NCBI GenBank assembly: GCA_024233975.1 | Contig: JACKOX010000001.1 | Coordinates: 62,001 to 126,000, forward strand | Origin: Rhodanobacteraceae bacterium | Lineage (GTDB): Bacteria > Pseudomonadota > Gammaproteobacteria > Xanthomonadales > Xanthomonadaceae | Direction: 5' to 3' | Length of the DNA: 64,000 bases | Shown here: one piece after another, positions 24,933-34,900 of the stretch | Position numbering within the stretch: position 1 is the stretch's first letter | Layout of the letters: every line of letters begins with the position of its first letter | Made by a program: the position numbers and the translations under genes | Notes under the pieces: model-generated | Database searches by the model: none | Told to the model about the DNA's origin: nothing | What the model saw: the letters and a program-made list of their open reading frames with translations, nothing else

Positions 24933-27623
24933 TCAAACCCCAATCGGATTCGGCTTGTCGCTGTCGATCCTGTATTCCTTGATCGCGCGGGCGACGTCCT
25001 TGGCGGTCATCTGGCCGTCCTTGGCGAGCGCTGCGATCGCCGCGTGGGCGATGTGGTGGCGGTCGACTTCGAAGTGGCGGCGGAGGTTGGCGCGGGTGTC
25101 GCTGCGGCCGAAGCCGTCGGTGCCGAGCACGCTGTAGGTCATGGGCACGAACTCGCGGATCTGGTCGGCGTAGTTGCGGATGTAGTCGGTTGCGGCAATG
25201 GCCGGGCCGCTGCGGCCGTCCAGCAGTTCGGTGACGTAGGGCACGCGCGGCTTCTTCGCTTCCGGGTTGAGGCGATTGAAGCGGACAGCATCCGATCCGT
25301 CGCGGGCCAGTTCGTTGAAGCTGGTGCAGCTCCAGATGTCGGCGGCGACGCCGAAATCCTTGTCCAGCAGTTCGGCGGCGGCGATCACTTCGCGCAGGAT
25401 GGTGCCGCTGCCCATCAGCTGCACGCGAGGCTGACCCTTCTTCACCTTGCCGCCGTCCTGCAGCAGGTACATGCCCTTGATGATGCCCTCGGCGCTGCCT
25501 TCGGGCATGGCCGGGTGCGTGTAGTTCTCGTTCATCAGGGTGAGGTACCAGTACTCGTCGCGCTGTTCGTTAAGCATGCGCTGCATGCCGTGCTGGAACA
25601 GGGTGACGACCTCATAGCTAAAGGTCGGGTCGTAGCTGCGGCAGTTCGGGATCAACCCGGCCTGCACCATGCTGTGGCCGTCCTCGTGCTGCAGGCCTTC
25701 ACCGTTCAGCGTGGTGCGGCCGGCGGTGGCGCCGAGCAGGAAGCCACGCGCGCGCATGTCCGCCGCCTGCCAGGCGCTGTCGCCGATGCGCTGGAAGCCG
25801 AACATCGAGTAGTAGATGTACATCGGCAGCATCGGCAGGTCGTTAGTGCTGTAGCTGGTGGCAGCGGCCAGCCAGCTGGCGAAGGCGCCGGCTTCGGTGA
25901 TGCCCTCTTCCAGCACCTGTCCGGCGGCGTCCTCGCGGTAGTACATCAGCTGGTCGCGATCGACCGGCTTGTACTGCTGGCCCTTGGGCGCGTAGATGCC
26001 GATCTGCCGGAACAGGCCTTCCATGCCGAAGGTGCGCGCCTCGTCGGCGACGATGGGCACGCAGCGCGGACCGACCTGCTTGTCGCGCAGGGTGATGTTC
26101 AGCGCCTGCACGAAGGCCATGGTGGTGCTGATTTCGCGCTCGCCGGTGTCCTTGAGCAGGCGCTCGTAGGCTTCCAGCTTCGGCACTTCCAGCGCGGTCG
26201 TGGCCTTGCGGCGACGCTGCGGCAGGAAGCCGCCCAGCGCGCGACGGCGTTCGTGCATGTATTCCACTTCCGGCGACTTCTCGCCCGGGTGGAAGAACGG
26301 GATCGCGCCGTCCTTCAGCTGCTCATCGCTGATCGGGATGTTGAAACGGTCACGGAAGGCGCGGACGTCCTCGTCGTCCATCTTCTTGGTGCCGTGGGTC
26401 GGGTTGAGCGACTCGCCCGCCGCGCCCATGCCGTAGCCCTTCACCGTCTTGGCGAGGATCACGGTCGGCTGGCCCCTGGTGTTCACCGCCTCGTGGTAGG
26501 CCGCGTAGACCTTGTGCGGATCGTGGCCACCTCGATTGAGGCGCCAGATGTCGTCGTCGCTCATGTTGGCGACCAGTTGCGCGGTCTCCGGGTACTTGCC
26601 GAAGAAGTTGTCGCGCGTGTACTTGCCGCCGAAGGCTTTGCAATTCTGGTACTCGCCGTCGACGGTTTCCATCATCAGCTGGCGCAATTTTCCGGACGTA
26701 TCGCGGGCCAGCAGCGGATCCCAGTAGCTCCCCCAGACGGTCTTGATGACGTTCCAGCCGGCGCCACGGAACTGGCCTTCCAGCTCCTGGATGATCTTGC
26801 CGTTGCCGCGCACCGGGCCGTCGAGGCGTTGCAGGTTGCAGTTGATGACGAACACCAGGTTGTCGAGGCCTTCGCGACCGGCTACCGAGATGGCGCCGAG
26901 GCTTTCCGGCTCATCGGTTTCGCCGTCGCCGAGGAAGCACCACACCTTGCGGTCGGACTTCGGCATCAGGCCGCGGTGTTCGAGGTACTTCCAGTTGCGC
27001 GCCTGGTAGATGGCGGCGATCGGGCCAAGACCCATCGACACCGTCGGCACCTGCCAGTAATCCGGCATCAGCCACGGATGCGGATAGCTGCCGACGCCGC
27101 GACCATCGACTTCCATGCGGAAGTGGTCGATCTGGTCTTCGCTGATACGGCCTTCGAGGAAGCTGCGCGCGTAGATGCCCGGCGAGCTGTGGCCCTGGAT
27201 GCAGACGAGGTCGCCCGGATGGTCGCCTTCCGGCCCGCGCCAGAAGTGGTTGAAGCCGACGTCGTACAGCGTGGCCGCCGAGGCGAAGCTGGCGATGTGG
27301 CCGCCGAGGTCGCCCGGCTTGCGGTTGGCGCGCACGACCATCGCCATCGCGTTCCAGCGGATCAGCGAGCGGATGCGCCACTCCATCGCAGAATCACCGG
27401 GGCTCTTGGCTTCCAGGTGCGCGGGAATGGTGTTGATGTATTCGGTGGTCGGCGAGAACGGCAGGTGCGCGCCGGCCTGGCGGGTCTTGGCGACCATCTG
27501 TTCCAGCAGCGCGTGCGCGCGCTCGGCGCCGTCGCGCTGGATGACCGCTTCCAGCGAGTCGATCCATTCCCGGGTTTCAACCGGATCGATGTCCTGCTCG
27601 AGGATGTCCTGCAAGATGTTCAT
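24933..27623 (-). CDS. aceE: Pyruvate dehydrogenase E1 component (homodimeric type)
   Basis: 896 residues, the usual length of the homodimeric gammaproteobacterial E1. Thiamine diphosphate motif GDGETDEPESLGAISVAGREGLDNLVFVINCN (GDG...N), N-terminal PVETREWIDSLEAVIQRDGAERAHALL, and the signature FFRGPEGDHPGDLVCIQGHSSPGIYARS-like stretch. It decarboxylates pyruvate and acetylates the lipoyl domain of E2 in the cytoplasmic pyruvate dehydrogenase complex. The ATG at 27623 has a strong GGGAGG site. No aceF or lpd is adjacent in this window; the neighbour is the horizontally acquired-looking hipBA island, so the E2/E3 genes must lie elsewhere. Confidence 0.97.
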   Translation of the reverse strand: MNILQDILEQDIDPVETREWIDSLEAVIQRDGAERAHALLEQMVAKTRQAGAHLPFSPTTEYINTIPAHLEAKSPGDSAMEWRIRSLIRWNAMAMVVRANRKPGDLGGHIASFASAATLYDVGFNHFWRGPEGDHPGDLVCIQGHSSPGIYARSFLEGRISEDQIDHFRMEVDGRGVGSYPHPWLMPDYWQVPTVSMGLGPIAAIYQARNWKYLEHRGLMPKSDRKVWCFLGDGETDEPESLGAISVAGREGLDNLVFVINCNLQRLDGPVRGNGKIIQELEGQFRGAGWNVIKTVWGSYWDPLLARDTSGKLRQLMMETVDGEYQNCKAFGGKYTRDNFFGKYPETAQLVANMSDDDIWRLNRGGHDPHKVYAAYHEAVNTRGQPTVILAKTVKGYGMGAAGESLNPTHGTKKMDDEDVRAFRDRFNIPISDEQLKDGAIPFFHPGEKSPEVEYMHERRRALGGFLPQRRRKATTALEVPKLEAYERLLKDTGEREISTTMAFVQALNITLRDKQVGPRCVPIVADEARTFGMEGLFRQIGIYAPKGQQYKPVDRDQLMYYREDAAGQVLEEGITEAGAFASWLAAATSYSTNDLPMLPMYIYYSMFGFQRIGDSAWQAADMRARGFLLGATAGRTTLNGEGLQHEDGHSMVQAGLIPNCRSYDPTFSYEVVTLFQHGMQRMLNEQRDEYWYLTLMNENYTHPAMPEGSAEGIIKGMYLLQDGGKVKKGQPRVQLMGSGTILREVIAAAELLDKDFGVAADIWSCTSFNELARDGSDAVRFNRLNPEAKKPRVPYVTELLDGRSGPAIAATDYIRNYADQIREFVPMTYSVLGTDGFGRSDTRANLRRHFEVDRHHIAHAAIAALAKDGQMTAKDVARAIKEYRIDSDKPNPIGV

Positions 27624-27814
27624 GTGGCCTCCCAGCCGGCCGCGATCCGCTCGCGGCGCGTGAATTCATGAAGTCCCGCCAATGGCAGGCGCCGATGCCC
27701 CGCAAGCGCCGGAATCCGCATCTGGCGGCCCCGGCCGGGGAATCGGGAAAGACGCCCAGTTTACCGCATGGGCGCAAGCGCCCCTAGGCCACGGCAGGTG
27801 GAAATCACGCCGAC

Positions 27815-29812
27815 CTACTCCGCGGCGTGGCCGGGCCGGAAGCCGCCACCGGGGACGCCGTGTTTGTGCATCAGCGCCTGATAGGCCGGCAGCGTCCGCA
27901 GGTGGTCCAGCGCCGGGCTGACCTGCAGCATCAGGAAGGCCTCGCCGCGGGCGGCAAGGACACTGTCGAGGCGGTCCAGCGCTTCGTCGTCGCGGCCGTT
28001 GGCGGCCAGCTGTTCCAGGTCGTAGCACTGGTAGACCGGCAATCCGATACGACGATAGCGCTCGGCGTGGTCGCCGATGGCGCGCCAGACCGCTGCCGGG
28101 CCATCCGTCCTGATGCGTTCCTGCAGCGCACGCCGCTCGGCGTCGTCAAGCCTGGCGAGGAAGGAATGATGCTCGCTGCGCAGCCGCGCCGCCTCGTCGG
28201 GCCTGCCGGTACGCTCCAGCGCATAGGCCCAGTAGTTGTAGTGCCAGGCAAAACCGGGCACCAGCAGTTCGGCCTGCTTGAGCGTGGCCAGCGCTTCGTC
28301 ATAGCGCTCCGCATGGGTCAGGATCAGTCCCTTCACCGCCAGCAGCAGCGCCGAGTAGGGCTTGATCGCCAGCGCGCGGTCGATGTTTTCCAGCGCCGCA
28401 TCGTACTGGCCGGTCATGGTCTGCATTTCAGCCAGATGCTGGCGCGCGGCAATGTTGCCCGGGTCCAGAGACAGTGCGCGCTGCAGCAGCGGAATCGCCG
28501 CATCGAAGTTCCAGTCGCGCAGGGCCAGCACCAGCGCCTTCGCGGTGATCGCTTCGCTGTGATCCGGCTCCAGCTCCAGCGCGCGCTCGGCGGCCGCCAT
28601 GGCCTGCGCGAAGGCCGAATCCGGCGCCATCCCGGTGTACTGGATCTGGTGGATGAAGCTCAGCGCCAGCCCGGAGAACGCATCGGCGTAGGCCGGGTCC
28701 TGCTCCACCGCCTGCTGGAACAGCTCGTTCGCCTTGCGCACGCCTTCCACCGAGCGTTGCTGCACGAACCAGCGCGCCTGGGCCTGCAGCCGATAGGCGA
28801 TGGGATCGACCGGCGAATCATCCAGCACGTTGCCGGACGGCGTCTCCAGCGCAGCGCCCAGCGACGTGGTGACGGCGGCAACAATGCCGTCGCGGAAGGA
28901 CTGCTCGGAGCCGGCGTCCTCCCCGAGCCTGATGCTCCAGAGCAGCTTCCCGCTGCCGGGAACGACGAGTCGCAGCTCGACGTCGATGCGGGATGCCTCC
29001 TCCACCGCCGAACCGGTGAGCACGGCATCCGCCCCGCTCTGCTCGGCAAGCGTCATGTAGGCATCAGCGTCACTGCGCACATCATGGCTGCGCGACTCGG
29101 GCAGCATCAGCACGCGATGGCTGCCGCGCTTCAGCAACGCGCTGGCAACGGCCTCATGGATGTCGTGGATCAGGTAGCGGTGTTCGTCCGGCACGCCCTG
29201 GTCGGCCAGTGGCGTGATGGCGATGGTCTTCAGTTGAGCCAGCGCCGAGGTGGTCGTGCGGGCATCAGCAGCCTCGCCAATGGGACGCTGCTGCCACCAG
29301 AAGCCGGTGATCAGCAGCAGGACAAGCGCCAGGAGCGCGGGGATCGCCCACACCGGTCGCCTGGCGCCCGAGGGGGACGCCGCGACGGCCTGAGCCGAAT
29401 CGGCGACGCCATGAACCGAGTCGATGCCGGCCAGCGTCCCTGTCGTCTCGATGTCGTCAACGCCTGGCGCCGGCTCGCCATCGGCCAGCAGCTGCACTGG
29501 CGCGATCAGGCGATAGCCGCGCGAGGGAATGGTGCGGATATAGGCGGGATTGCGCGCATCGTCGTTCAGGTGCTGGCGCAGCAGCGAGATCGCGCGGGCG
29601 ATCACCGAATCGCTGTGGTGCAGCGAGCCCCAGACCGACTGCAGGATCTCGTCCTTGCCCAGCGTCTCGTCCGGATGCCGGCACAGAAAGACCAGCAGGT
29701 CCATGACCTTGGGCTCCAGTTGCACGCGCTCGTCACCGCGGGCGATGCAGTTTTCGCTGGCATGGATCTGCCATTCACCGAGCTGGAAGCGATTCGACAT
29801 GGGCGCAGTCAT
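27815..29812 (-). CDS. CadC/ToxR-like membrane regulator: winged helix, one TM helix, TPR repeats
   Basis: 665 residues. Residues about 8-105 are an OmpR/PhoB-type winged helix (FQLGEWQIHASENCIARGDERVQLEPKVMDLLVFL ... SVIARAISLLRQHL ... YIRTIPSRGYRLIAP). A transmembrane helix (PVWAIPALLALVLLLITGFWW, about 153-173) is followed by a periplasmic sensor region (about 190-330, with LVVPGSGKLLWSIRLGEDAG) and TPR-like repeats (YADAFSGLALSFIHQ, AERALELEPDHSEAITAKAL, ALAIKPYSALLLAVKGLIL). The start may be the ATG at 29812 or the one four codons on. It is divergent from the two secreted beta-helix genes at 29955-32989, its most likely targets (142 bp between starts). Confidence 0.9.
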   Translation of the reverse strand: MTAPMSNRFQLGEWQIHASENCIARGDERVQLEPKVMDLLVFLCRHPDETLGKDEILQSVWGSLHHSDSVIARAISLLRQHLNDDARNPAYIRTIPSRGYRLIAPVQLLADGEPAPGVDDIETTGTLAGIDSVHGVADSAQAVAASPSGARRPVWAIPALLALVLLLITGFWWQQRPIGEAADARTTTSALAQLKTIAITPLADQGVPDEHRYLIHDIHEAVASALLKRGSHRVLMLPESRSHDVRSDADAYMTLAEQSGADAVLTGSAVEEASRIDVELRLVVPGSGKLLWSIRLGEDAGSEQSFRDGIVAAVTTSLGAALETPSGNVLDDSPVDPIAYRLQAQARWFVQQRSVEGVRKANELFQQAVEQDPAYADAFSGLALSFIHQIQYTGMAPDSAFAQAMAAAERALELEPDHSEAITAKALVLALRDWNFDAAIPLLQRALSLDPGNIAARQHLAEMQTMTGQYDAALENIDRALAIKPYSALLLAVKGLILTHAERYDEALATLKQAELLVPGFAWHYNYWAYALERTGRPDEAARLRSEHHSFLARLDDAERRALQERIRTDGPAAVWRAIGDHAERYRRIGLPVYQCYDLEQLAANGRDDEALDRLDSVLAARGEAFLMLQVSPALDHLRTLPAYQALMHKHGVPGGGFRPGHAAE

Positions 29813-29954
29813 ACCGTGACCGATACGTGACGGCTGATGTTCTTCAAGGGAATCAAGACATTAAGGAAATCATCATGATTTCCTCAGGCAAGCATAAAGC
29901 ACCGGCACCGGACCGTGAACAAACTTCCAAATCCTCAAAAAGGAAGCAGAGCCC

Positions 29955-31337
29955 ATGCGTTCGACACGTCGTTGCAGCACACCTCGCAAATTCCACGATC
30001 GCACGTCACGCCATCTTCTCGTGGCCCTGGCCTTCGCCCTGCTGTGGCCGATGACCGCCGCGGCGGCGATCTTCCAGGTCAACGTCTCGGTCTCCGATGC
30101 ACCGGATGACAACGTCAATGACGGTGTGTGCCGCATCGTCAACATGGATGGCTTCTGCACCCTGCGCGCGGCAGTAATGCAGGCCAACGCCACGCCCGGC
30201 ACAGACATCATCACGCTGCCGGCAGGCGCCACCATCGTCCTCGACATCCAGGGCAACCCCGAATTCCTTCCGGCGTCCAAGGGCGACCTGAACATACTGG
30301 AGGACGTGGTCATCATGTATGGCGGCATTGACCCGGACGATTATCCGCTGATCGATGCCAGTGGTCTGGATGACCGGGTATTCAATGTGTTCGAGGGCGA
30401 GTTCTTCCTCACCAAGGTGCGGGTCACTGGCGGCAGCCGCAACGAATCGGGCGGGCGCGGTGGCGCCGTTTTCATCGGTCCATTGGCCACCAGCGCCACG
30501 CTTACCGAGGTGGAACTGTATGGCAACAATGCCGAACTGGGCGGCGCCATCTACAACGACGGCAGCCAACTGTCCGTGGTGGACAGCAGCCTGCACAACA
30601 ATGCGGCCGCCACGCACGGCGGCGCGCTGGTCAATCATTGTGGCGACGCCACCATCGAACGCAGTTCGGTGTACCAGAACAGCAATTTCGGCACCTACGG
30701 CGAATCGCTGCACAACGTGCGCAACAATGCAGCCGACAGCGGTGCCTGCCGCCTCAACGTCCGCAACAGCAGCGTGCTGGAAAGCAGCGGCTTCGGCATC
30801 CTGAGCCAGGGCGGCACGCTGAACCTCACCAGCAGCACCATCGCCGAGAACCTCGACGGCGGCATCCGTGTCAGCGCCGACGTGGCCAGCGAGACGCTGG
30901 GCGAGCTGCGCATGCGCAATTCGGTGATTGCCGAGAACACGCCGGCCAACTGCGAGCTGATCGGGACCGGCTGGAACACCAATGGCTACAACGCCGCCGA
31001 TGACGGCAGCTGCGACCTTGCCAGCGGCGCAACGAACATCGTCGCCGCAGACCTGCGGCTGCGGCCTGCCGAGGACGATAGCGCTTCCTGGCAGCGCTTC
31101 AAGTTGCCGGATGCAAGCCACACGATCATGGATCCCGGCAGCCCGCTGATTGATGCCGCGCATCCGGTCACCGGCGGGGTTGGCTGCCCGGAAGAAGACC
31201 AGCGCGACAAGCCGCGACCGAAGCAGGGGAGCCTCAACGGCCCTGCCCGATGCGACATCGGCAGCATCGAACTGCAGTCGGCGCCGGTGGTAATGATCCA
31301 GAACAACATCTTCGCCGACGGTTTCGAGCAGCCGTGA
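29955..31337 (+). CDS. Secreted CSLREA-type parallel beta-helix protein with DGFE tail
   Basis: 460 residues from the ATG at 29955, preceded by AAGGAAGC. Long signal peptide with basic n-region, cleavage near MTAAAA. The mature start (IFQVNVSVSDAPDDNVNDGVCRIVNMDGFCTLRAAVMQANA) is the CSLREA-type N-terminal module, then the body is a right-handed beta-helix: repeated ...GGAIYNDGSQLSVVDSSLHNN... and ...TIERSSVYQNS... rungs. Such proteins are surface or extracellular, often with carbohydrate-related roles. It ends IFADGFEQP. The next gene begins on a GTG that overlaps this stop (GTGA), so the two are translationally coupled. Confidence 0.88.
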   Translation: MRSTRRCSTPRKFHDRTSRHLLVALAFALLWPMTAAAAIFQVNVSVSDAPDDNVNDGVCRIVNMDGFCTLRAAVMQANATPGTDIITLPAGATIVLDIQGNPEFLPASKGDLNILEDVVIMYGGIDPDDYPLIDASGLDDRVFNVFEGEFFLTKVRVTGGSRNESGGRGGAVFIGPLATSATLTEVELYGNNAELGGAIYNDGSQLSVVDSSLHNNAAATHGGALVNHCGDATIERSSVYQNSNFGTYGESLHNVRNNAADSGACRLNVRNSSVLESSGFGILSQGGTLNLTSSTIAENLDGGIRVSADVASETLGELRMRNSVIAENTPANCELIGTGWNTNGYNAADDGSCDLASGATNIVAADLRLRPAEDDSASWQRFKLPDASHTIMDPGSPLIDAAHPVTGGVGCPEEDQRDKPRPKQGSLNGPARCDIGSIELQSAPVVMIQNNIFADGFEQP

Positions 31338-32989
31338 ATCCTGCCGTACCGCGACTGCTCACGCTCGTGGCGTGCCTGTTCGCCGTGAGCGCGCAGGCCA
31401 GCGACCGCTTCGTCTGTGACTGCGCCACGGAAAGCCTTCCGGCTTGTGTTGCAGGCAATGACGGCAATAGTGGCACGTCACCGTCGTCACCCCTGCAGTC
31501 CTACGAAGCCGGGCGACTGGCGTTCGCCGGACTGGACGCCGGCGACAGCATTCGTTTCTGTCGTGGCGGGTCGTGGGACGTGGGCACGACGGCGGATCAC
31601 TGGGTGAACGCCAGCTGCCGTGCCGATACGCCCTGCACCGTCGGCGCCTACACGCCGGCCTGGGCGGATGACGACAGCGCACTGCCATGGATCCGGCGGC
31701 AGACCGACGACAATGGTTTCGCCTTGCAGGATGGCGGCAGCGCTGATCACGAAGAAGGCTACGTCTTCGAGGACCTGCATGTTTCCAGCGTGCTCGGTAG
31801 CAGCGCCAATGACAGCGGCTTCCTGCTGCAGAACGACATCGATGACGTCGTCATCCAGCGCGTGGTGATCGAGGGTTTTCGCATCGGCGTGTACCTGTCC
31901 GGCTCCAACGACTGCAGCGCCGACCCGCAATGCGACGGCCTGAACGAACGCATCGTGCTGCGGGACTCCCACGTCGAAGGCAATCGCAGCTTCGGCTGGC
32001 TGGGCAGCTCCAATGGCAGCCAGATTCTCGACAGCAACTTTGTTGGCAACGGATCGCTGGCGGTCTTCGACCACAACATCTACATCAGCGGCTCGTCGGG
32101 CGGCGTCAGCGACGGCATGCGGATCGTCGGCAATCACCTCTACCAGGCCACGCTGGATGCGAACGGCGACTGCGATGCCGTGTCGCTGGTCGTGCATGGC
32201 GAACACCGCAACCTGCTGATCGAAGCCAACGAGGTCAGCGAAGACGTCGGCAAGGCGCTGCCCGGCTGCTGGGGCATCGCCGTCGATCCCGGCTATAGCG
32301 AGGCGGAAGCTTTCACCGACGTCACTATTCGCGGCAACCGGCTGCGAAACGTCGGACGCGTCGCCATCGGCGTAGCCTCCTGCCAGCGCTGTGTGATCGA
32401 GAACAACCTGATCGTGCAGGAAAACGCCGCCGCCGATTTCGATGGCATCGGCATCGCCGCGCCCGACCGCAATCGTGCGGCGAACGACCTGCCGATGGAT
32501 GACATCACCGTTCGCAACAATTCGATCTATTTCGGCCCGGCGGCGGCCGGCATCGGCATTAGCCTGTACGAGGAAGGCGATGATCACGTTCTGGTGAGCA
32601 ATGCGACCCACTACGCAGGAACGGGCGACTTCGCCTGTTTCGATGTCGACGCGGCGCCGTCACGCTACCTCGCGATGGACCACAACCTCTGCTACACACC
32701 ACTGAACGGTGGCGCCGACTGGGTGCGCAGCACGGCTTCGCTTGACGAATGGCAGCTGGCGACCGGCTTCGACGGGCACTCCGGCACCGGCGACCCGGGG
32801 TTCAGCGATCCCGCTAATGCCGACCTGCACCCGGCGTCGATGCTGTCGCTGATGGTCGACCAGGGCGATCCGGTACGCTCCAGCACAACGGATGCTTCTG
32901 GCGCGATGCGCGATGTCGCGCCGGATATCGGCGCCTGGGAATGGATGACGATGCCGGCCGCGGAGGTGTTCGCGAACGGTTTCGAATAA
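31334..32989 (+). CDS. Secreted parallel beta-helix protein with NGFE tail
   Basis: 551 residues from a GTG at 31334 that overlaps the preceding TGA by two bases; VNPAVPRLLTLVACLFAVSAQA is a signal peptide. The frame is open further upstream but inside the previous gene. The first mature region is Cys-rich (DRFVCDCATESLPACVAGNDGNSGT... NASCRADTPCTV), then right-handed beta-helix rungs (IVLRDSHVEGNRSFGWLGSSNGSQILDSNFVGNG, CVIENNLIVQENAAADFDGIGIA, DITVRNNSIYFGPAAAGIGI). The end is EVFANGFE. Coupled to the CSLREA protein upstream, so the pair is likely made together; the divergent CadC-like regulator is the candidate controller. Confidence 0.86.
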   Translation: MNPAVPRLLTLVACLFAVSAQASDRFVCDCATESLPACVAGNDGNSGTSPSSPLQSYEAGRLAFAGLDAGDSIRFCRGGSWDVGTTADHWVNASCRADTPCTVGAYTPAWADDDSALPWIRRQTDDNGFALQDGGSADHEEGYVFEDLHVSSVLGSSANDSGFLLQNDIDDVVIQRVVIEGFRIGVYLSGSNDCSADPQCDGLNERIVLRDSHVEGNRSFGWLGSSNGSQILDSNFVGNGSLAVFDHNIYISGSSGGVSDGMRIVGNHLYQATLDANGDCDAVSLVVHGEHRNLLIEANEVSEDVGKALPGCWGIAVDPGYSEAEAFTDVTIRGNRLRNVGRVAIGVASCQRCVIENNLIVQENAAADFDGIGIAAPDRNRAANDLPMDDITVRNNSIYFGPAAAGIGISLYEEGDDHVLVSNATHYAGTGDFACFDVDAAPSRYLAMDHNLCYTPLNGGADWVRSTASLDEWQLATGFDGHSGTGDPGFSDPANADLHPASMLSLMVDQGDPVRSSTTDASGAMRDVAPDIGAWEWMTMPAAEVFANGFE

Positions 32990-33011
32990 CCGGGCGCATG
33001 AAGCGCACGCG

Positions 33012-33758
33012 CTACGCGGCGGAACCGGAGCCGTCACGGTGCCGGCGCATCCATTGCGCCACGGCATGCTCAAGACCACCTTCGGGATCACTGCGGAAAC
33101 GCGCCAGGTCGTCGCGATTCCAGTCAGCGACGATGCGTCCATCCAGCAGCAGCACGGCGCGATCGAGCAGACGTTCGGCCACCTCCAGCCCGTGCGTTGC
33201 CAGCAGCACCGCCGCGCCCGCATCTACTCGCGCGCGGAGCTGACGCTTCAGTTCGTAGGCAGCCAGCGGATCGAGACCGTTCTGCACTTCGTCGAGCAGT
33301 ATCAGCGGTGGGTTGCCCAGCAGGGCCAACAGGATGGCGAGTTTCTGTCGTGTGCCGAGTGAGCAGGCGGAGACAGGGCGATCCAGCCATGGCGACAGGC
33401 CCAATGCATCCGCACCTTCAATGGCCGGATCGATGGCGGCGTCACGCAACCGCGCAACGATGCCCAGGCACTGCCGCGGCGTGATGACCAAAGGCAGGGA
33501 TTCCGGCGCCACGGCGTAGCCCATGACGGCGCGCGCCTGATCCGGAGCCAGCGCCAGATCCTGCCCATCTACCCGGATCGAACCGCGCCAGTCCGGCAGC
33601 AGGCCCAGCAGCGTCTGCAGCAGGGTCGACTTGCCGGAGCCGTTCGGACCAATCAGCCCGACCAGCTCACCGCGCCGCAGCTCCAGATCAAGGCCACGCA
33701 ATACCTCGCGACCGCCGCGCTGCTGATGGAGATCACGGACAGAAAGAAGACTTGTCAT
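33012..33758 (-). CDS. ABC transporter ATP-binding protein
   Basis: 248 residues from the ATG at 33758, which overlaps the permease stop as ATGA. Walker A GPNGSGKSTLL, signature SLGTRQKLAILLALLG (degenerate from LSGGQ: SLGTRQK), Walker B LILLDEVQNGLDP and switch His in LLATHGLEV are present. Typical of ABC-2 exporter ATPases; the low-scoring signature motif is common in that class. Forms a pair with the membrane protein at 33755-34849; no solute-binding protein is present, consistent with an exporter or an assembly factor. Substrate unknown. Confidence 0.9.
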   Translation of the reverse strand: MTSLLSVRDLHQQRGGREVLRGLDLELRRGELVGLIGPNGSGKSTLLQTLLGLLPDWRGSIRVDGQDLALAPDQARAVMGYAVAPESLPLVITPRQCLGIVARLRDAAIDPAIEGADALGLSPWLDRPVSACSLGTRQKLAILLALLGNPPLILLDEVQNGLDPLAAYELKRQLRARVDAGAAVLLATHGLEVAERLLDRAVLLLDGRIVADWNRDDLARFRSDPEGGLEHAVAQWMRRHRDGSGSAA

Positions 33759-34849
33759 GACCAGGCGCGCCTCGCGAGAAGGGTGATCTGGATGGCCCAG
33801 CAAAGCGGAGCGACAGGCGGCATAACCTGCAGCACGAGCAGCAGGATCATCCATTGAATGGCGGCCTGCAGCGGAATTCGCCGAGGCTGTCGACGCCAGG
33901 CCAGCGTGACGGCCAGATGCAGCAACGCCACGGCAAGAACGCCCGATGCCGCAAGCAGGGCTGTCAGCGCATGCCCTGTCCACAGCAGCGGCAGCGCTGC
34001 GAAAACCGCCAATGCCAGTGACAGCACCAACGGCACCGGCAGTGCGCCGGCCAGCCAGCGGCGCGATGGCAGGCATTGCGCGCGCAGCCATGCCTCCGCC
34101 AAGGGCAGCACGGCAACGGCGCGAAGGTACGAATTTCCCAGCGCAAGTAGCGCCATCGCATACAGGGCGACCAGCAGCAGTGTCCACGGACCACTAGGCA
34201 CCGTCAGCAACAGCAGCGCCAGCGGCGCAACCCGGGCCGGCGCCAACGCACCGCCGGATTCGATCCACTGCCAGGCACTGATCGTCGGTGATCCGGAACC
34301 GGCAAAGGGACTCTGTCGGGCGCGATCCTGCCGACCAATTGGCTTCGATGGCGACAACCGGTCACGGCGGGACAGCAACAGGCCAGCGGCATAACCGGAC
34401 GACAGCACCAGCCCGAACAGCAACAACGCCAGCCCGCTGGAGTTCGCCAGAACCAGCAATACGGAGCCGACAAGAAGTGTGGGAAACACAAGACGAAGAT
34501 GCCAGCGCAACGTCACCGCGGAGCGCACCGGGGCAGCCAATGGCTGCGAAGCAAGCCAGTCGCGCTGTCGCTCGACGGCACGCCGACGCCCCGCATTCCG
34601 CCCAGTGCCAATCGCGAACAGGAACAGCATGAGCAGCGAAGCGACGCCGTGCTCATCGCGCAGCAGCTGCAGCATCGCGACGATGCGTGGCCATTGCCCG
34701 AGCAGCATCGCCAACGCGACGGCCAGCATCGCAAGGCCGGCAACAAAGACCAGCGCGGTCTCCGCGGGACGCCGCGACCAGTCGCGCGCACGTTGCCGCC
34801 ATTCGGCGCTGGACTGGGCAAGATAGGGATCGTAATGGCGTGCCGGCAT
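33755..34849 (-). CDS. ABC transporter membrane subunit (predicted)
   Basis: 364 residues from the ATG at 34849 (GGAAAG site); ten further in-frame codons upstream look unlikely. About eight hydrophobic helices (ALVFVAGLAMLAVALAMLLG, LLVGSVLLVLANSSGLALLLFGLVLSSGYAAGLLL, WTLLLVALYAMALLALG, LVLSLALAVFAALPLLWTGHALTALLAASGVLAVALL), with a basic loop RRRAVERQRDWL. No conserved motif that I know; assigned by its overlap (ATGA) with the ATPase gene, and by topology. Possibly an ABC-2 type permease. Substrate unknown. Confidence 0.75.
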   Translation of the reverse strand: MPARHYDPYLAQSSAEWRQRARDWSRRPAETALVFVAGLAMLAVALAMLLGQWPRIVAMLQLLRDEHGVASLLMLFLFAIGTGRNAGRRRAVERQRDWLASQPLAAPVRSAVTLRWHLRLVFPTLLVGSVLLVLANSSGLALLLFGLVLSSGYAAGLLLSRRDRLSPSKPIGRQDRARQSPFAGSGSPTISAWQWIESGGALAPARVAPLALLLLTVPSGPWTLLLVALYAMALLALGNSYLRAVAVLPLAEAWLRAQCLPSRRWLAGALPVPLVLSLALAVFAALPLLWTGHALTALLAASGVLAVALLHLAVTLAWRRQPRRIPLQAAIQWMILLLVLQVMPPVAPLCWAIQITLLARRAWS

Positions 34850-34900
34850 GGGTCTTTCCGACCCATGCTCCGCTACCAAGTTCCCGCTACCGGCGGTGGA

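Noticed and set aside
24912..27671. 919-codon open frame on the plus strand
   Set aside because: Mirror frame of aceE; no signal, family motif or ribosome site.
27827..29830. 667-codon open frame on the plus strand
   Set aside because: Mirror frame of the CadC-like regulator.
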